This document shows positions 1-7,160 of a DNA stretch of 23,085 bases, one piece after another (positions within the stretch are counted from its first letter, which is position 1; each line of letters begins with the position of its first letter). This stretch comes from Paulinella micropora. Its lineage: Eukaryota; Cercozoa; Imbricatea; Euglyphida. The position numbers and the translations under genes were made by a program. Location: NCBI GenBank assembly GCA_009731375.1, contig BJOX01000188.1, forward strand, positions 474,325 to 497,409, in the 5' to 3' direction. The notes beneath the pieces were generated by a model. The model worked only from the letters and a program-made list of their open reading frames with translations, had not been told where the DNA came from and did no database searches.

Positions 1-631
1 TCCCAAAAAATACATCCGCTGGTTTTGCCCGAATCCCTCTATGGACTTTATGATTATAGGCATCTACTAAGTCTTGAATATAACTAACCCAATCAAAATT
101 ACGATTGGTTTCAAATAAAAGGTCAAGCCATCTCCTAATACTTCTTATAACTCTATCAACAACCGCAAGCGCTCTATGGTCGCGAACTTCAACGACATCA
201 TGTTTAATTCCATTTTCAATAAAATATTCACGAGTTGCTCCTTTATATTCTCCACCGCTGTCAGTGGTAGTTGACTTTGATTTATATTTGATTGATTTCA
301 AGGCATAATAGACTTCTTTTGCGGTTTTATTTTTTAATGGAATGATTATTAAATATCGCGAATGGCAATCAATCCAAACAAGCATCCAAGCATAGCCCTT
401 ATTGCCTTTCTTGTCCTTTATCTTACTCATATCCGCTAAGTCAAGAAAAACTTGGTCTAATGGTTTATCAACCCATATGGTATTCCATATTTTCGGATTC
501 TTTTTCTGGTGGTGAATTTCAAGTGCTTCTTCTTCTTTTGTTTTAACTACTTCTCCTGTAGGTGTGTCCTCTAATTGACTATTGCGATTTTGGTTATTAA
601 TAATTGTATGTTTATGGTCTAAATCAGGCAT
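1..631 (-). CDS. Retrovirus-type (rve) integrase, C-terminus beyond window
   Basis: The minus-strand frame is open from ATG at 631-629 to the window edge (210 residues, no stop). It should catalyse strand transfer of viral DNA ends into the host chromosome. The RNase H-like core is visible: first Asp in VFLDLADM (D64), second in TTTDSGGEYKG (D124), and a helix HRALAVVDRVIRS where the third acidic residue falls at D159. That position is Glu in most DD35E integrases; here it is Asp, with 34 residues between the last two acids. The closing YNHKVHRGIRAKPADVF block (191-208) matches the usual end of the core. I see no HHCC zinc motif in the N-terminal 45 residues, which are polar and acidic. Any C-terminal chromodomain lies outside the window. 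Polintons, PLVs and some virophages carry such integrases, which fits the neighbouring capsid genes. Confidence 0.9.
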   Translation of the reverse strand, partial: MPDLDHKHTIINNQNRNSQLEDTPTGEVVKTKEEEALEIHHQKKNPKIWNTIWVDKPLDQVFLDLADMSKIKDKKGNKGYAWMLVWIDCHSRYLIIIPLKNKTAKEVYYALKSIKYKSKSTTTDSGGEYKGATREYFIENGIKHDVVEVRDHRALAVVDRVIRSIRRWLDLLFETNRNFDWVSYIQDLVDAYNHKVHRGIRAKPADVFFG

Positions 632-657
632 TCTATATAATTAATTTTATTTTTTAC

Positions 658-711
658 GATGTTTTAGAATAAGCGAAATTGCGACAGCACGAAGCGCTAT
701 TCTAAAATATC
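658..711. repeat. Intergenic hairpin repeat, copy A
   Basis: A 54-bp imperfect palindrome with outer arms GATGTTTTAGAAT / ATTCTAAAATATC and an inner stem around GCGACAGC. It is one of four copies (658-711, 6604-6657, 7101-7154, 9020-9070), all in the same orientation on the plus strand. This copy sits between two minus-strand genes and touches the stop codon of the upstream one (CTA at 711-713). It may mark a transcript 3' end or be a promoter element; the sequence cannot decide. Unlike the other three it lacks the two accessory hairpins upstream. Confidence 0.75.
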
Positions 712-1232
712 TAGAACTTTAAAAACACCCTATCTATCTCGTTATTTTTTTCTTTCTTAGCACCGCCAGAAGATTGATTATATACTTTTACACTTACACT
801 GCTAGACTTTTTTCCTTTCCCCTTCTTAGGCTTTGGTATTTCTTCTTCGCTACTCTCGCTTTCACTTTCTTCACTTTCTTCAGGCTGATGCTCTTGCTTC
901 TTTTTCTTCGCTCTCTTAGTTTCTGCCTTCACTCTTTTAATTTTCATCTTAGCCATCTTTTCAGCAATGATGTCAGTGAAATCAACCTCATCTTCACTCT
1001 CACTCTGCTCAGGTGTGTCATCTTGTTCCTTCTCATTAATGATATTGGTTGCTAAATTCTTATTTCCTATCTCCGCTATTTTTCGCTCCATATCTTCATC
1101 TTCGCTTTTAACCGCGTTTCGGTATTGCGCCAAAACATTTTTAGCATGCTCCATCTTTCGTTGTTTTGCTTTCGCTTTCATTCCTTCCACAGCATTACCC
1201 CAATTCTTACGACTTGCTTCTGGGGACGGCAT
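711..1232 (-). CDS. Charged coiled-coil protein of unknown function
   Basis: 173 residues, ATG at 1232. I do not recognise the family. Residues 1-60 are basic and probably helical (MKAKAKQRKMEHAKNVLAQY). Residues 60-90 are acidic, and a Lys/Arg-rich helix follows (MAKMKIKRVKAETKRAKKKK, about 94-113). Next come a Glu/Ser tract and a Lys-rich tail. It has no signal peptide, membrane helix or cysteine. The alternating charge suggests a protein that binds nucleic acid or a capsid component. It lies on the same strand as the integrase, 79 bases upstream of it, and diverges from the fibre gene across a 62-base AT-rich gap. Low complexity makes the reading less certain, but the long clean frame and the tight packing support a real gene. 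Confidence 0.65.
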   Translation of the reverse strand: MPSPEASRKNWGNAVEGMKAKAKQRKMEHAKNVLAQYRNAVKSEDEDMERKIAEIGNKNLATNIINEKEQDDTPEQSESEDEVDFTDIIAEKMAKMKIKRVKAETKRAKKKKQEHQPEESEESESESSEEEIPKPKKGKGKKSSSVSVKVYNQSSGGAKKEKNNEIDRVFLKF

Positions 1233-1294
1233 TTTATACTAAGATTATTATATTTTAGTATTTTTAATAAATAAATAAATAAACAATATATACA
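1233..1294. promoter_or_regulatory. Divergent promoter region
   Basis: A 62-base, almost pure A/T gap between the minus-strand charged protein and the plus-strand fibre. It contains TATATTTTAG and AATAAATAAATAAATAAAC followed by AATATATACA directly before the fibre ATG. A bidirectional promoter is the simplest reading. No specific factor site can be named. Confidence 0.4.
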
Positions 1295-1923
1295 ATGTCG
1301 CAATATAAATCATTACTCGGCTTGTCAGAAATCGCGACAGACAGCCTATCAATCGCCAACCTTGACCTTACCAACACAAACATAGTCGGTCTGAATACAG
1401 ACAGAGTGCCAGAAGATTCTGACCCAATCAATCTTTATTACACTGACGACCGATTTGACACACGTCTCGCTTTAAAATCAACTACGGATATCAAAGAAGG
1501 AAAAGATTTATACTACACAGAGCAACGAGTAAGGGATAATGACGAAGTCAAAGCCTCAACTCAACACCGCTCTAATACAAGTAATCCGCACCAAACCAGT
1601 TTATATAATTTGATAGACACAAACATATTTGCACAAGCGAGCGGGCAATACTTAACTTACAACGATGTAGAAGGGAAATGGAAGAATACTGCCCTTGGTT
1701 CAATTGATACACTTTCAGATGTGGTTATAACCGCACCAATAGCAATGAATAGTTATCTAACATATAATTCAATAAACTGGGCAAATAAAACATTTCCGAT
1801 AAATGTTGATGAAACAGGCAACATTAGTATGGGAAGGAAGAATATAACAGGAGTTAATCAAGTTTACTAAATGACAAAGGTGTTGATGAATGGATATTTG
1901 AGCATAATGATAATAATAATAAG

Positions 1924-2488
1924 GTGTCAGCGAGTGGAAGTATAGACTCACATAGCGATGTGACAATATCAGGCTTCCCAGCAGATAATCAACTGATTAT
2001 GTATAGCACAGGACAATGGAGAAACACCACACCACCCTTTCTTAGATTAGACGGCACTGCTAGTATGACGGGAGGACTAAATATGGGCGGTTTTGCTATT
2101 TCGGGGGCTTCTACATATATGGAATTAATCTCGCAAATCTCGCAGTTGATACTTCGGTGGTTAAATTGACGGGAGACCAAACCATAGCGGGTATTAAAAC
2201 TTTTAGCAGTATAATAAATGCGAGTGCGGGGATTGATATGAAAAGCCAAAGCATAACAAATGTAAATCAACTAAATGGCAGGTCTATCACAACTTGGCTA
2301 TCAGAGCACGATACGAACACGGCTAAAGTGTCGGCGAGTGGAAGTATTGATACACATAGCGATGTGATTATAACAACAGCATCAGATAATCAACTACTCA
2401 TTTATAGCACTGGACAATGGAGAAATGTGGCATCACCCTTTCTTAGATTAGACGGCACTGCTAGTATGACGGGAGGACTAAATATGGG
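1924..2488 (+). repeat. Direct duplication inside the fibre gene
   Basis: Bases 1924-2087 recur at 2328-2488, offset 401-404 bases. The last 55 bases of each copy (CACCCTTTCTTAGATTAG onward, ending AAATATGGG) are identical, while the first part differs at many sites. Both encode the module SASGSID-HSDV ... GQWRN ... FLRLDGTASMTGGLNMG. This is an internal module duplication, with the identical end suggesting recent gene conversion or selection. Confidence 0.85.
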
Positions 2489-3754
2489 AAACCAAAGCAT
2501 AACAAATGTAAATCTTGTTGATGGTGTGGATGTTTCTGTTCTTGATACTTCGGCAGTTAAAACCTCAGGAAACCAAACCATAGCAGGAATTAAGACATAT
2601 AGCAGTGGTGTTGAAATAACGGGAAACTCAATCAATTCAACAACAAAGGGCACATTTATCGTTTTCAATTCTACCAGTAATATTGGGTCTATTGCTAGTT
2701 TGGATATGAACACGGCAACATATTACAACTTTGAAATTTCTGCGAAAAAAATAAGTTTTATTATTGACGGGACGATTGTTGCATGGATTAATGCTACGGG
2801 CTTAGATTGTAATAGTAGTCGGATTGTTAATCTGGGAGCACCACAAAATGCGAATGAAGCGGTAAATAGACAATATCTAGATGACAATTGTGTAAAACGA
2901 ACAACAGACCAAACCATAACAGGAAGTAAAACATTTAATGGGGCGAGCACTACGATAAAATATCTAACTTTAACGAACAACGCCGATTTTAATAATCAAA
3001 CTATCACTAATGGTGGAAATATAACATATAATGGGGCGAGGATATTAAACCAAAATGGAGGAGATATATTCTTTTCACAGACATCAGGTGATTATCAATA
3101 TTTCTTATTTACTTTAAATACCGCTACAAGTGGAACCGCGAACCAAAGAGGTTATGTATTCACGAATGTAGCATTTGATGTAAAAGGGGCGGGACTCTAT
3201 ATTTCAAAACTTTTGATAATAAAAGTGCTTCGTCTGACATTGTCCGTTTTAACAATGCTGGCGGTATGCGGTTTTATGGCGCCTTAGATATGAACTCAAA
3301 CAATATAACAAATGGCGGAACAATAACGGGAACTACATTAACGGCAACTGCTGGTATGACTACAACAACATTAACGGCGAGCGACAAAATAACGACGGCA
3401 TGAGGTATGCCAATAATCATAGGTAATACAACGAAAGGAATAGGAACAACAGCGGGTTTAGAATTGTATGGGACTTATAACAATAATACAACTGGAGCAC
3501 ATTTGCAGGCTATTACAACAGAAGATATATATCCCACTTTTCAACTAACTAATTTAAGTCATAATAACATAAATATGACTTTTGATGCGTATTTAGATGC
3601 TGGTGGATGGAAATCAAGTTATGCGAGTTCTAATTTTCTAATTAGTAAATGGAATAATAAACTTAGATTTTTGTATGATAGCGGGAAAAATGTGGGGGTT
3701 GCTGTTCCTTGGTCTCTCGCTCTGGAACTTGACACATCGGGCTTATTAACAACA

Positions 3755-3899
3755 AAGGCAATAACAGCAAGTGGAACGATAACGGCAAATGCGGGTATAT
3801 CAACAACAACAGCAACCGCGAGTGGATTAATAACAGCAAATGCGGGTATATCAACAACAACATTAACTGCGAGTGGATTAATAACGGCAAATGCGGGGA
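3755..3899 (+). repeat. 54-bp (18-residue) tandem repeats in the fibre shaft
   Basis: Three near-identical units encode the pattern TASG-ITANAGISTTT. More degenerate relatives lie upstream at about 3320-3400 (LTATAGMTTTTLTAS). Short Thr/Ala/Gly repeats of this kind form extended shafts in trimeric fibres. The unit length is a multiple of three, so gain or loss would keep the frame. Confidence 0.8.
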
Positions 3900-4687
3900 T
3901 TACATACACAGGCACACTAACAACGGCATCAGCATCAACTAATGGGGCAAAAATAGCAATTCAAGGACAAACAGACGGGACGAATGCGAGAGGAATATTT
4001 ATGTGGGACATTGGAGATTCAAACTGGGGAATTTATATGAGCCAGTTTGGGGCAAATAAAGCATTAAGCGGAACAGGAACGGCACCAGCGGGAGGAGTAG
4101 GCGGAGGATTAACTTCTTATGCTATTAGATTTAGAGTGAATGGTTCTTCAACGAGTGGGTTCATATGGGAGAATCATTCAAATACTGCTTTGATGTCTTT
4201 GAAAGCAAGCGATGGGCAATTATGGATATTGTCTAATCCTATTCAATATTCAGACAGGAGAAAAAAAGAAGATATAAAGGAATGTTTAGGCTTAGATTTT
4301 ATTAATAAGTTAAATCCAGTTTGCTATCGTATGATTGATGACAACAAGAAATGTAGGACTGGCTTAATAGCACAGGAACTAGAAGAAATAGTAACAGAAA
4401 TGGATATGCTAGATTTTGGCGGTTTTATAAAAGAAACAATTATGGTTCTGTGTCCAAAGCAAAGAAAAGAATACGAATTGAGAGGTGTGAGTGTTAATCC
4501 AGAAGATGTTAATAGTGGTGATGTCGGTTATGGTATAGGTTATTCCGAGTTTATCGCCCCGTTAATTAAGGCGGTTCAACAATTATCAGAAAGGTAGTTA
4601 ATTTAGAAAAAGAAAATAAACTTTTACTTAATATACTACAAGACCAAGCAAACCAATTAGCAGAAATCCGAGTGGCCGTTCTTGATA

Positions 4688-5040
4688 ATGTCAAATAATA
4701 CAACAAGACTTCACAGACCCCCACCTATTATGGATATGGATGGCGAACTAACTCCCGAATTAAAGTCTCGTGTTCTTGAAGTAGAACTAAAGACAGAGGA
4801 AAAAAAGTAGAGCACGAATGGGAAGATAACTGGAATTGTTGTTGTATAAAAAACAGACCGACAGACAGCCGACTTATTAAATACTTATTTCAAATGGGTA
4901 TCATTATTGTCATTATAGCCCTTTGTATCGTGAGGCTATCTGAAAAGAACTTGCCGTGCGAGGTTGCTAATACTTATGTCGGAATTTTGACCTTACTCAT
5001 AGGAATTTGCCTTCCATCGCCTTCTAGTTCAAAGAAATGA
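4688..5040 (+). CDS. Small two-helix membrane protein (frame change at an A7G site)
   Basis: The ATG at 4688 overlaps the last 11 bases of the fibre frame. The first 40 residues (MSNNTTRLHRPPPIMDMDGE...) are hydrophilic and end at TAG 4808-4810. The -1 frame then continues to TGA 5038-5040 with a Cys cluster (NWNCCCI), a hydrophobic helix (MGIIIVIIALCIV), a short loop (SEKNLPCEVANTY) and a second helix ending VGILTLLIGICLPSPSSSKK. The protein is therefore likely to lie in a membrane with two spans. The frame change falls exactly on A_AAA_AAG, in register for -1 slippage and directly before the stop. It could be programmed frameshifting or simply a missing base. It overlaps the next, convergent gene by 12 bases. 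No function is assigned. Confidence 0.6.
4801..4807 (+). promoter_or_regulatory. Candidate -1 ribosomal slippage heptamer
   Basis: A_AAA_AAG read in the zero frame of the 4688 gene, immediately followed by TAG. The -1 frame opens at 4807 into the two-helix membrane segment. The heptamer matches the X_XXY_YYZ rule. I could not identify a strong downstream stem or pseudoknot by eye. The other frame breaks in this window are also one base short, so a missing base is an equally good explanation. Confidence 0.3.
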
Positions 5041-5292
5041 ACATTCATATACTTGAGTTTTATACCACATAGCATCATTTGAGCAAATTAAAGGAATGGC
5101 TTCATCAAAACTAACACACCAATCACTCATAGGCTTATACACACATTTAAATTTAGTTTCTATTCCTTGCTTTATACAATAAGCACAACTCTCATTTTTT
5201 TTCTCACTGACCCGTGAGTAAAAGTCGCAGGCAGTCCGAGCAGAAATATTAATTAATAAAAAGTTTATTAGCACTAATATAGAGGACATCAT
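5029..5292 (-). CDS. Secreted-type Cys-rich small protein
   Basis: 87 residues, starting at ATG 5292 (or the adjacent ATG at 5289). The N-terminus MMSSILVLINFLLINISARTA looks like a signal peptide with cleavage near residue 20. The rest carries seven cysteines (CDFYSRV, SCAYCIKQG, KCVYKP, DWCVSF, LICSN, YECSFL), a spacing loosely like PSI or other small disulfide domains; I make no firm family call. It is convergent with the membrane-protein gene (12-base overlap) and its start overlaps the start of the plus-strand gene at 5291 by two bases, so the two cannot share an ordinary spacer promoter. A clean signal peptide plus cysteines argues for a real gene, perhaps a secreted or virion-surface factor. 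Confidence 0.55.
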   Translation of the reverse strand: MMSSILVLINFLLINISARTACDFYSRVSEKKNESCAYCIKQGIETKFKCVYKPMSDWCVSFDEAIPLICSNDAMWYKTQVYECSFL

Positions 5293-5656
5293 GGCTACTG
5301 AATATAAATATCAGCGGATTATTTTTCTGAGCAATGATTTTGCTGGAGGAAGCAAAACATTTAATAAAAATATTCAAATGTCATTCACACCCACCAAAAG
5401 GAATGTAAAATTTATCCACTATATGAACGACCAGACAGAGACAAAAACCAGAATTCTTTATATGGACAGAATTGGAATTATTGGAACATTTGCGGACAGC
5501 ACCACAGCAAACATTTCAAACCTCGGTTATAATTTGGGTGTTGTCGGCTGGACTGACGGACAATATACATTTAAAGTCCTTGAAACCGACAGCGGAAATA
5601 TTGATACAGGAAATTTAGCGGGAAGAATTGTTGTGTGTTTGGAATTCGTAGGGTAG
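5291..5656 (+). CDS. Small beta-rich protein of unknown function
   Basis: 121 residues, ATG at 5291, TAG at 5654-5656. I do not recognise the family. The sequence alternates polar and hydrophobic residues as in a beta sandwich (RNVKFIHYMN, TRILYMDRIGIIGTF, YTFKVLETD, AGRIVVCLEFVG). It has no membrane helix or signal peptide. Its place directly upstream of the packaging ATPase, among structural genes, makes a small capsid, cement or spike component plausible, but this is inference from context. The stop lies inside the three-way hairpin structure that follows. Confidence 0.6.
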   Translation: MATEYKYQRIIFLSNDFAGGSKTFNKNIQMSFTPTKRNVKFIHYMNDQTETKTRILYMDRIGIIGTFADSTTANISNLGYNLGVVGWTDGQYTFKVLETDSGNIDTGNLAGRIVVCLEFVG

Positions 5657-5701
5657 GTGAAACCTACCCACAATGTTGTGAATTTTATTCACAACGAATT
5701 C
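5642..5701. terminator. Three-way-junction palindrome between genes
   Basis: Two perfect hairpins sit side by side inside a perfect closing stem. The closing stem is GAATTC (5642-5647) with GAATTC (5696-5701). The first hairpin is GGGTAGGT-GAA-ACCTACCC (5651-5669) and the second is GTTGTGAAT-TTT-ATTCACAAC (5675-5695). It overlaps the end of the 5291 gene and ends 17 bases before the ATPase ATG. Transcript ends at intergenic hairpins are known in mimiviruses; a similar role here is inference. Confidence 0.6.
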
Positions 5702-5718
5702 GTTGCGTAGAATATAGG

Positions 5719-6537
5719 ATGGAGAAAATAAACAATGTCAAGGTGAAACCAGTAAAACAAGAGGGTGATGGAAATAAAAAAACAAAAGGTTATAAATTAT
5801 TCAACGAACCTTACGCAAATATATTTCTACTCGCCCGTAAGAAGAGCGGGAAAACGACAGCACTCTTTGAAATACTGAAACGGACGACAGACAGAAAAAC
5901 CCGTATTGTCATTATTGCTTCAACGATACACAAGGACTACATTTATAAAGCAATGGTAAAGCACTTTAAGAACAGAGGAAACCCGATGGCAATATATACC
6001 TTTCTTAAATCAGATGGTGTAAATGTTATTGATTATGAGTTAGACAAACTGAACAGACAGGACAAGCAACACGAAGGAGAAGTAAAACAGGACAAAGAGC
6101 AAATAGAGAAACCACAATTTTTATACTTTGGAAAAGAAAAGAAACAGAGCGCCGCGGAGGCACCAAAAGAACGACCCAGCAAGTATATTTCTCCAGAGCT
6201 TGTTTTTGTTTTGGATGATTTAGGCAGTGGATTAAGAGACAAGTCCGTAAGTGATTTGTTAAAAAAGAACAGACACTATAAATCAAAGGTGATTATGTCT
6301 AGCCAGTATCTGAACGACCTACGGCCAGAAGCAATTAAACAATTAGATTATTTATTAATCTTTCCGGGCCAGTCTCAGGATGAAATGGAACTCGTGTATA
6401 AACACTTAGACTTATCTTTTGATTTTGATTATTTTCTCCAAAAATATCACGAGGCTACAAAGGAACGATTTAATTTTCTTTATGTCTCAAGTGTTGATGA
6501 CGAGTTAAGAAAAAATTTTGCTTACCGCCTGAAATAA
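5719..6537 (+). CDS. A32/FtsK-HerA-type DNA packaging ATPase
   Basis: 272 residues from ATG 5719. The longer open frame from 5635 runs through the hairpin structure and is rejected as a start. This protein should pump viral DNA into the capsid. The Walker A loop is IFLLARKKSGKTTAL (about 35-49), with Ala in place of the first Gly. Walker B is ELVFVLDDLG (about 164-173), and a polar sensor block VIMSSQYLNDLRPEA follows. A Lys/Gln/Glu-rich insert (about 115-155) separates the two motifs. The length fits the PLV and polinton ATPases. It is followed by a hairpin cassette and then the small virion protein gene. The frame is intact, unlike several neighbours. Confidence 0.88.
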   Translation: MEKINNVKVKPVKQEGDGNKKTKGYKLFNEPYANIFLLARKKSGKTTALFEILKRTTDRKTRIVIIASTIHKDYIYKAMVKHFKNRGNPMAIYTFLKSDGVNVIDYELDKLNRQDKQHEGEVKQDKEQIEKPQFLYFGKEKKQSAAEAPKERPSKYISPELVFVLDDLGSGLRDKSVSDLLKKNRHYKSKVIMSSQYLNDLRPEAIKQLDYLLIFPGQSQDEMELVYKHLDLSFDFDYFLQKYHEATKERFNFLYVSSVDDELRKNFAYRLK

Positions 6538-6542
6538 TGATA

Positions 6543-6657
6543 TTTATGAGCATCGCTTTCATTCGCTTCGCTCATTTTTGCTTGCTCATAAACATCGAAA
6601 AACGATGTTTTAGAATAAGTGAGAGTGCGACAGCACGAAACGCAATTCTAAAATATC
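6543..6657 (+). repeat. Triple-hairpin intergenic cassette, copy B
   Basis: Three consecutive hairpins follow the ATPase stop. (1) TTTATGAGCA (6543-6552) pairs with TGCTCATAAA (6583-6592). (2) AACATCG-AAAAA-CGATGTT (6591-6609). (3) The shared palindrome is GATGTTTTAGAAT ... ATTCTAAAATATC (6604-6657) with inner stem GTGC-GACA-GCAC. Hairpins 2 and 3 overlap and so are alternatives or a switch. About 105 AT-rich bases follow before the next ATG. Confidence 0.75.
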
Positions 6658-6762
6658 AAATAATATTTTTATATAATTATTTTTTTTAATGTATATTATA
6701 TGCCAGTATCGCCAGTGATAATTTCACAACCATCAGGATATAACATCTGATACAATCCATCA

Positions 6763-7011
6763 ATGCCACAGAAGGGAGGAAAAAAGAAAACCAAGAAGAA
6801 GGGATGCGGACAAAAGGGAGGAAAGATTAACTGGGCTAAGGTCGGAAAAACTGCCTTGGCTGTTAATAAATTCCTTCGCGATAATAAGGTAATCTCTAGG
6901 ACTGCGGGGGCATTGAGTAGTGTTGGGGTGCCTTACGCGGGTAGTGTTAGTGCTACTGCCGCAAAACTCGGATATGGTAAGCAACGAGGAGGTGCTGTAA
7001 AGTTTCGCTGA
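6763..7011 (+). CDS. Small Gly/Lys-rich virion-type protein (pX-like)
   Basis: 82 residues, ATG 6763, TGA at 7009-7011. The N-terminal third is very basic with two QKGG motifs (MPQKGGKKKTKKKG, GCGQKGGKINW). The C-terminal half is a neutral Gly/Ala/Ser/Val segment (ISRTAGALSSVGVPYAGSVS) ending LGYGKQRGGAVKFR. I recall small proteins of this shape, with a basic head and a G-VGVPYAG-type core, among PLV and related capsid-module genes. They are thought to be minor virion or DNA-condensing proteins, like adenovirus core peptides. The repeated GG motifs could be cut by the adenain-type protease encoded downstream. The family match is from memory and not tested. Confidence 0.6.
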   Translation: MPQKGGKKKTKKKGCGQKGGKINWAKVGKTALAVNKFLRDNKVISRTAGALSSVGVPYAGSVSATAAKLGYGKQRGGAVKFR

Positions 7012-7013
7012 TA

Positions 7014-7154
7014 GTTATCAACTACACTCTCGTTGCTAACGCAACTCCCGTTTGTTGATAACCATCGAAAACAGATTAATTTTTTGCCAAATAAAAAAAC
7101 GATGGTTTAGAATAAGTGAGAGTGCGATAGCACGAAACGCAATTCTAAACTATC
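7014..7154 (+). repeat. Triple-hairpin intergenic cassette, copy C
   Basis: (1) GTTATCAAC (7014-7022) with GTTGATAAC (7054-7062). (2) AACCATCG (7060-7067) with CGATGGTT (7100-7107). (3) The shared palindrome is GATGGTTTAGAAT ... ATTCTAAACTATC (7101-7154). Relative to copy B, one T-A pair is replaced by a G-C pair in both hairpin 2 and hairpin 3, so both arms changed together. It ends six bases before the next ATG. Confidence 0.8.
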
Positions 7155-7160
7155 TATACA

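Larger units (their letters stand above)
1295..4698 (+). pseudogene. Phage-like fibre protein with C-terminal S74 chaperone domain (broken frames)
   Basis: About 1,130 residues if read through. Blocks run in successive frames: 1295-1870, 1867-about 2110, about 2115-3200, about 3203-4597 and about 4591-4698. Four breaks are each one base short, at short homopolymer runs (near 1865, 2104-2108, 3205-3215, 4590), and one in-frame TGA lies at 3401-3403. The N-terminal part has repeats typical of trimeric fibres (LRLDGTASMTGGLNMG, NQTIAGIKTYSS). The middle has Thr/Ala/Gly repeats. The C-terminal part starts YSDRRKKEDIKE and contains GLIAQELEEI and YSEFIAPLIKAVQQL, the pattern of peptidase S74 intramolecular chaperones, which trimerise the fibre and cut themselves off at the Ser of the SD motif. 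A coiled coil (LEKENKLLLNILQDQANQL) closes it. The likely role is host attachment. Whether the breaks are biological or assembly errors is open. Confidence 0.85.

Noticed and set aside
3619-3915. Minus-strand open frames opposite the fibre repeats (also 2402-2980)
   Set aside because: Shadows of the repetitive fibre coding sequence; no independent features.
5635-5718. Longer N-terminus of the packaging ATPase from 5635
   Set aside because: It would translate the three-way hairpin structure and overlap the upstream gene; ATG 5719 gives the usual N-terminus length.
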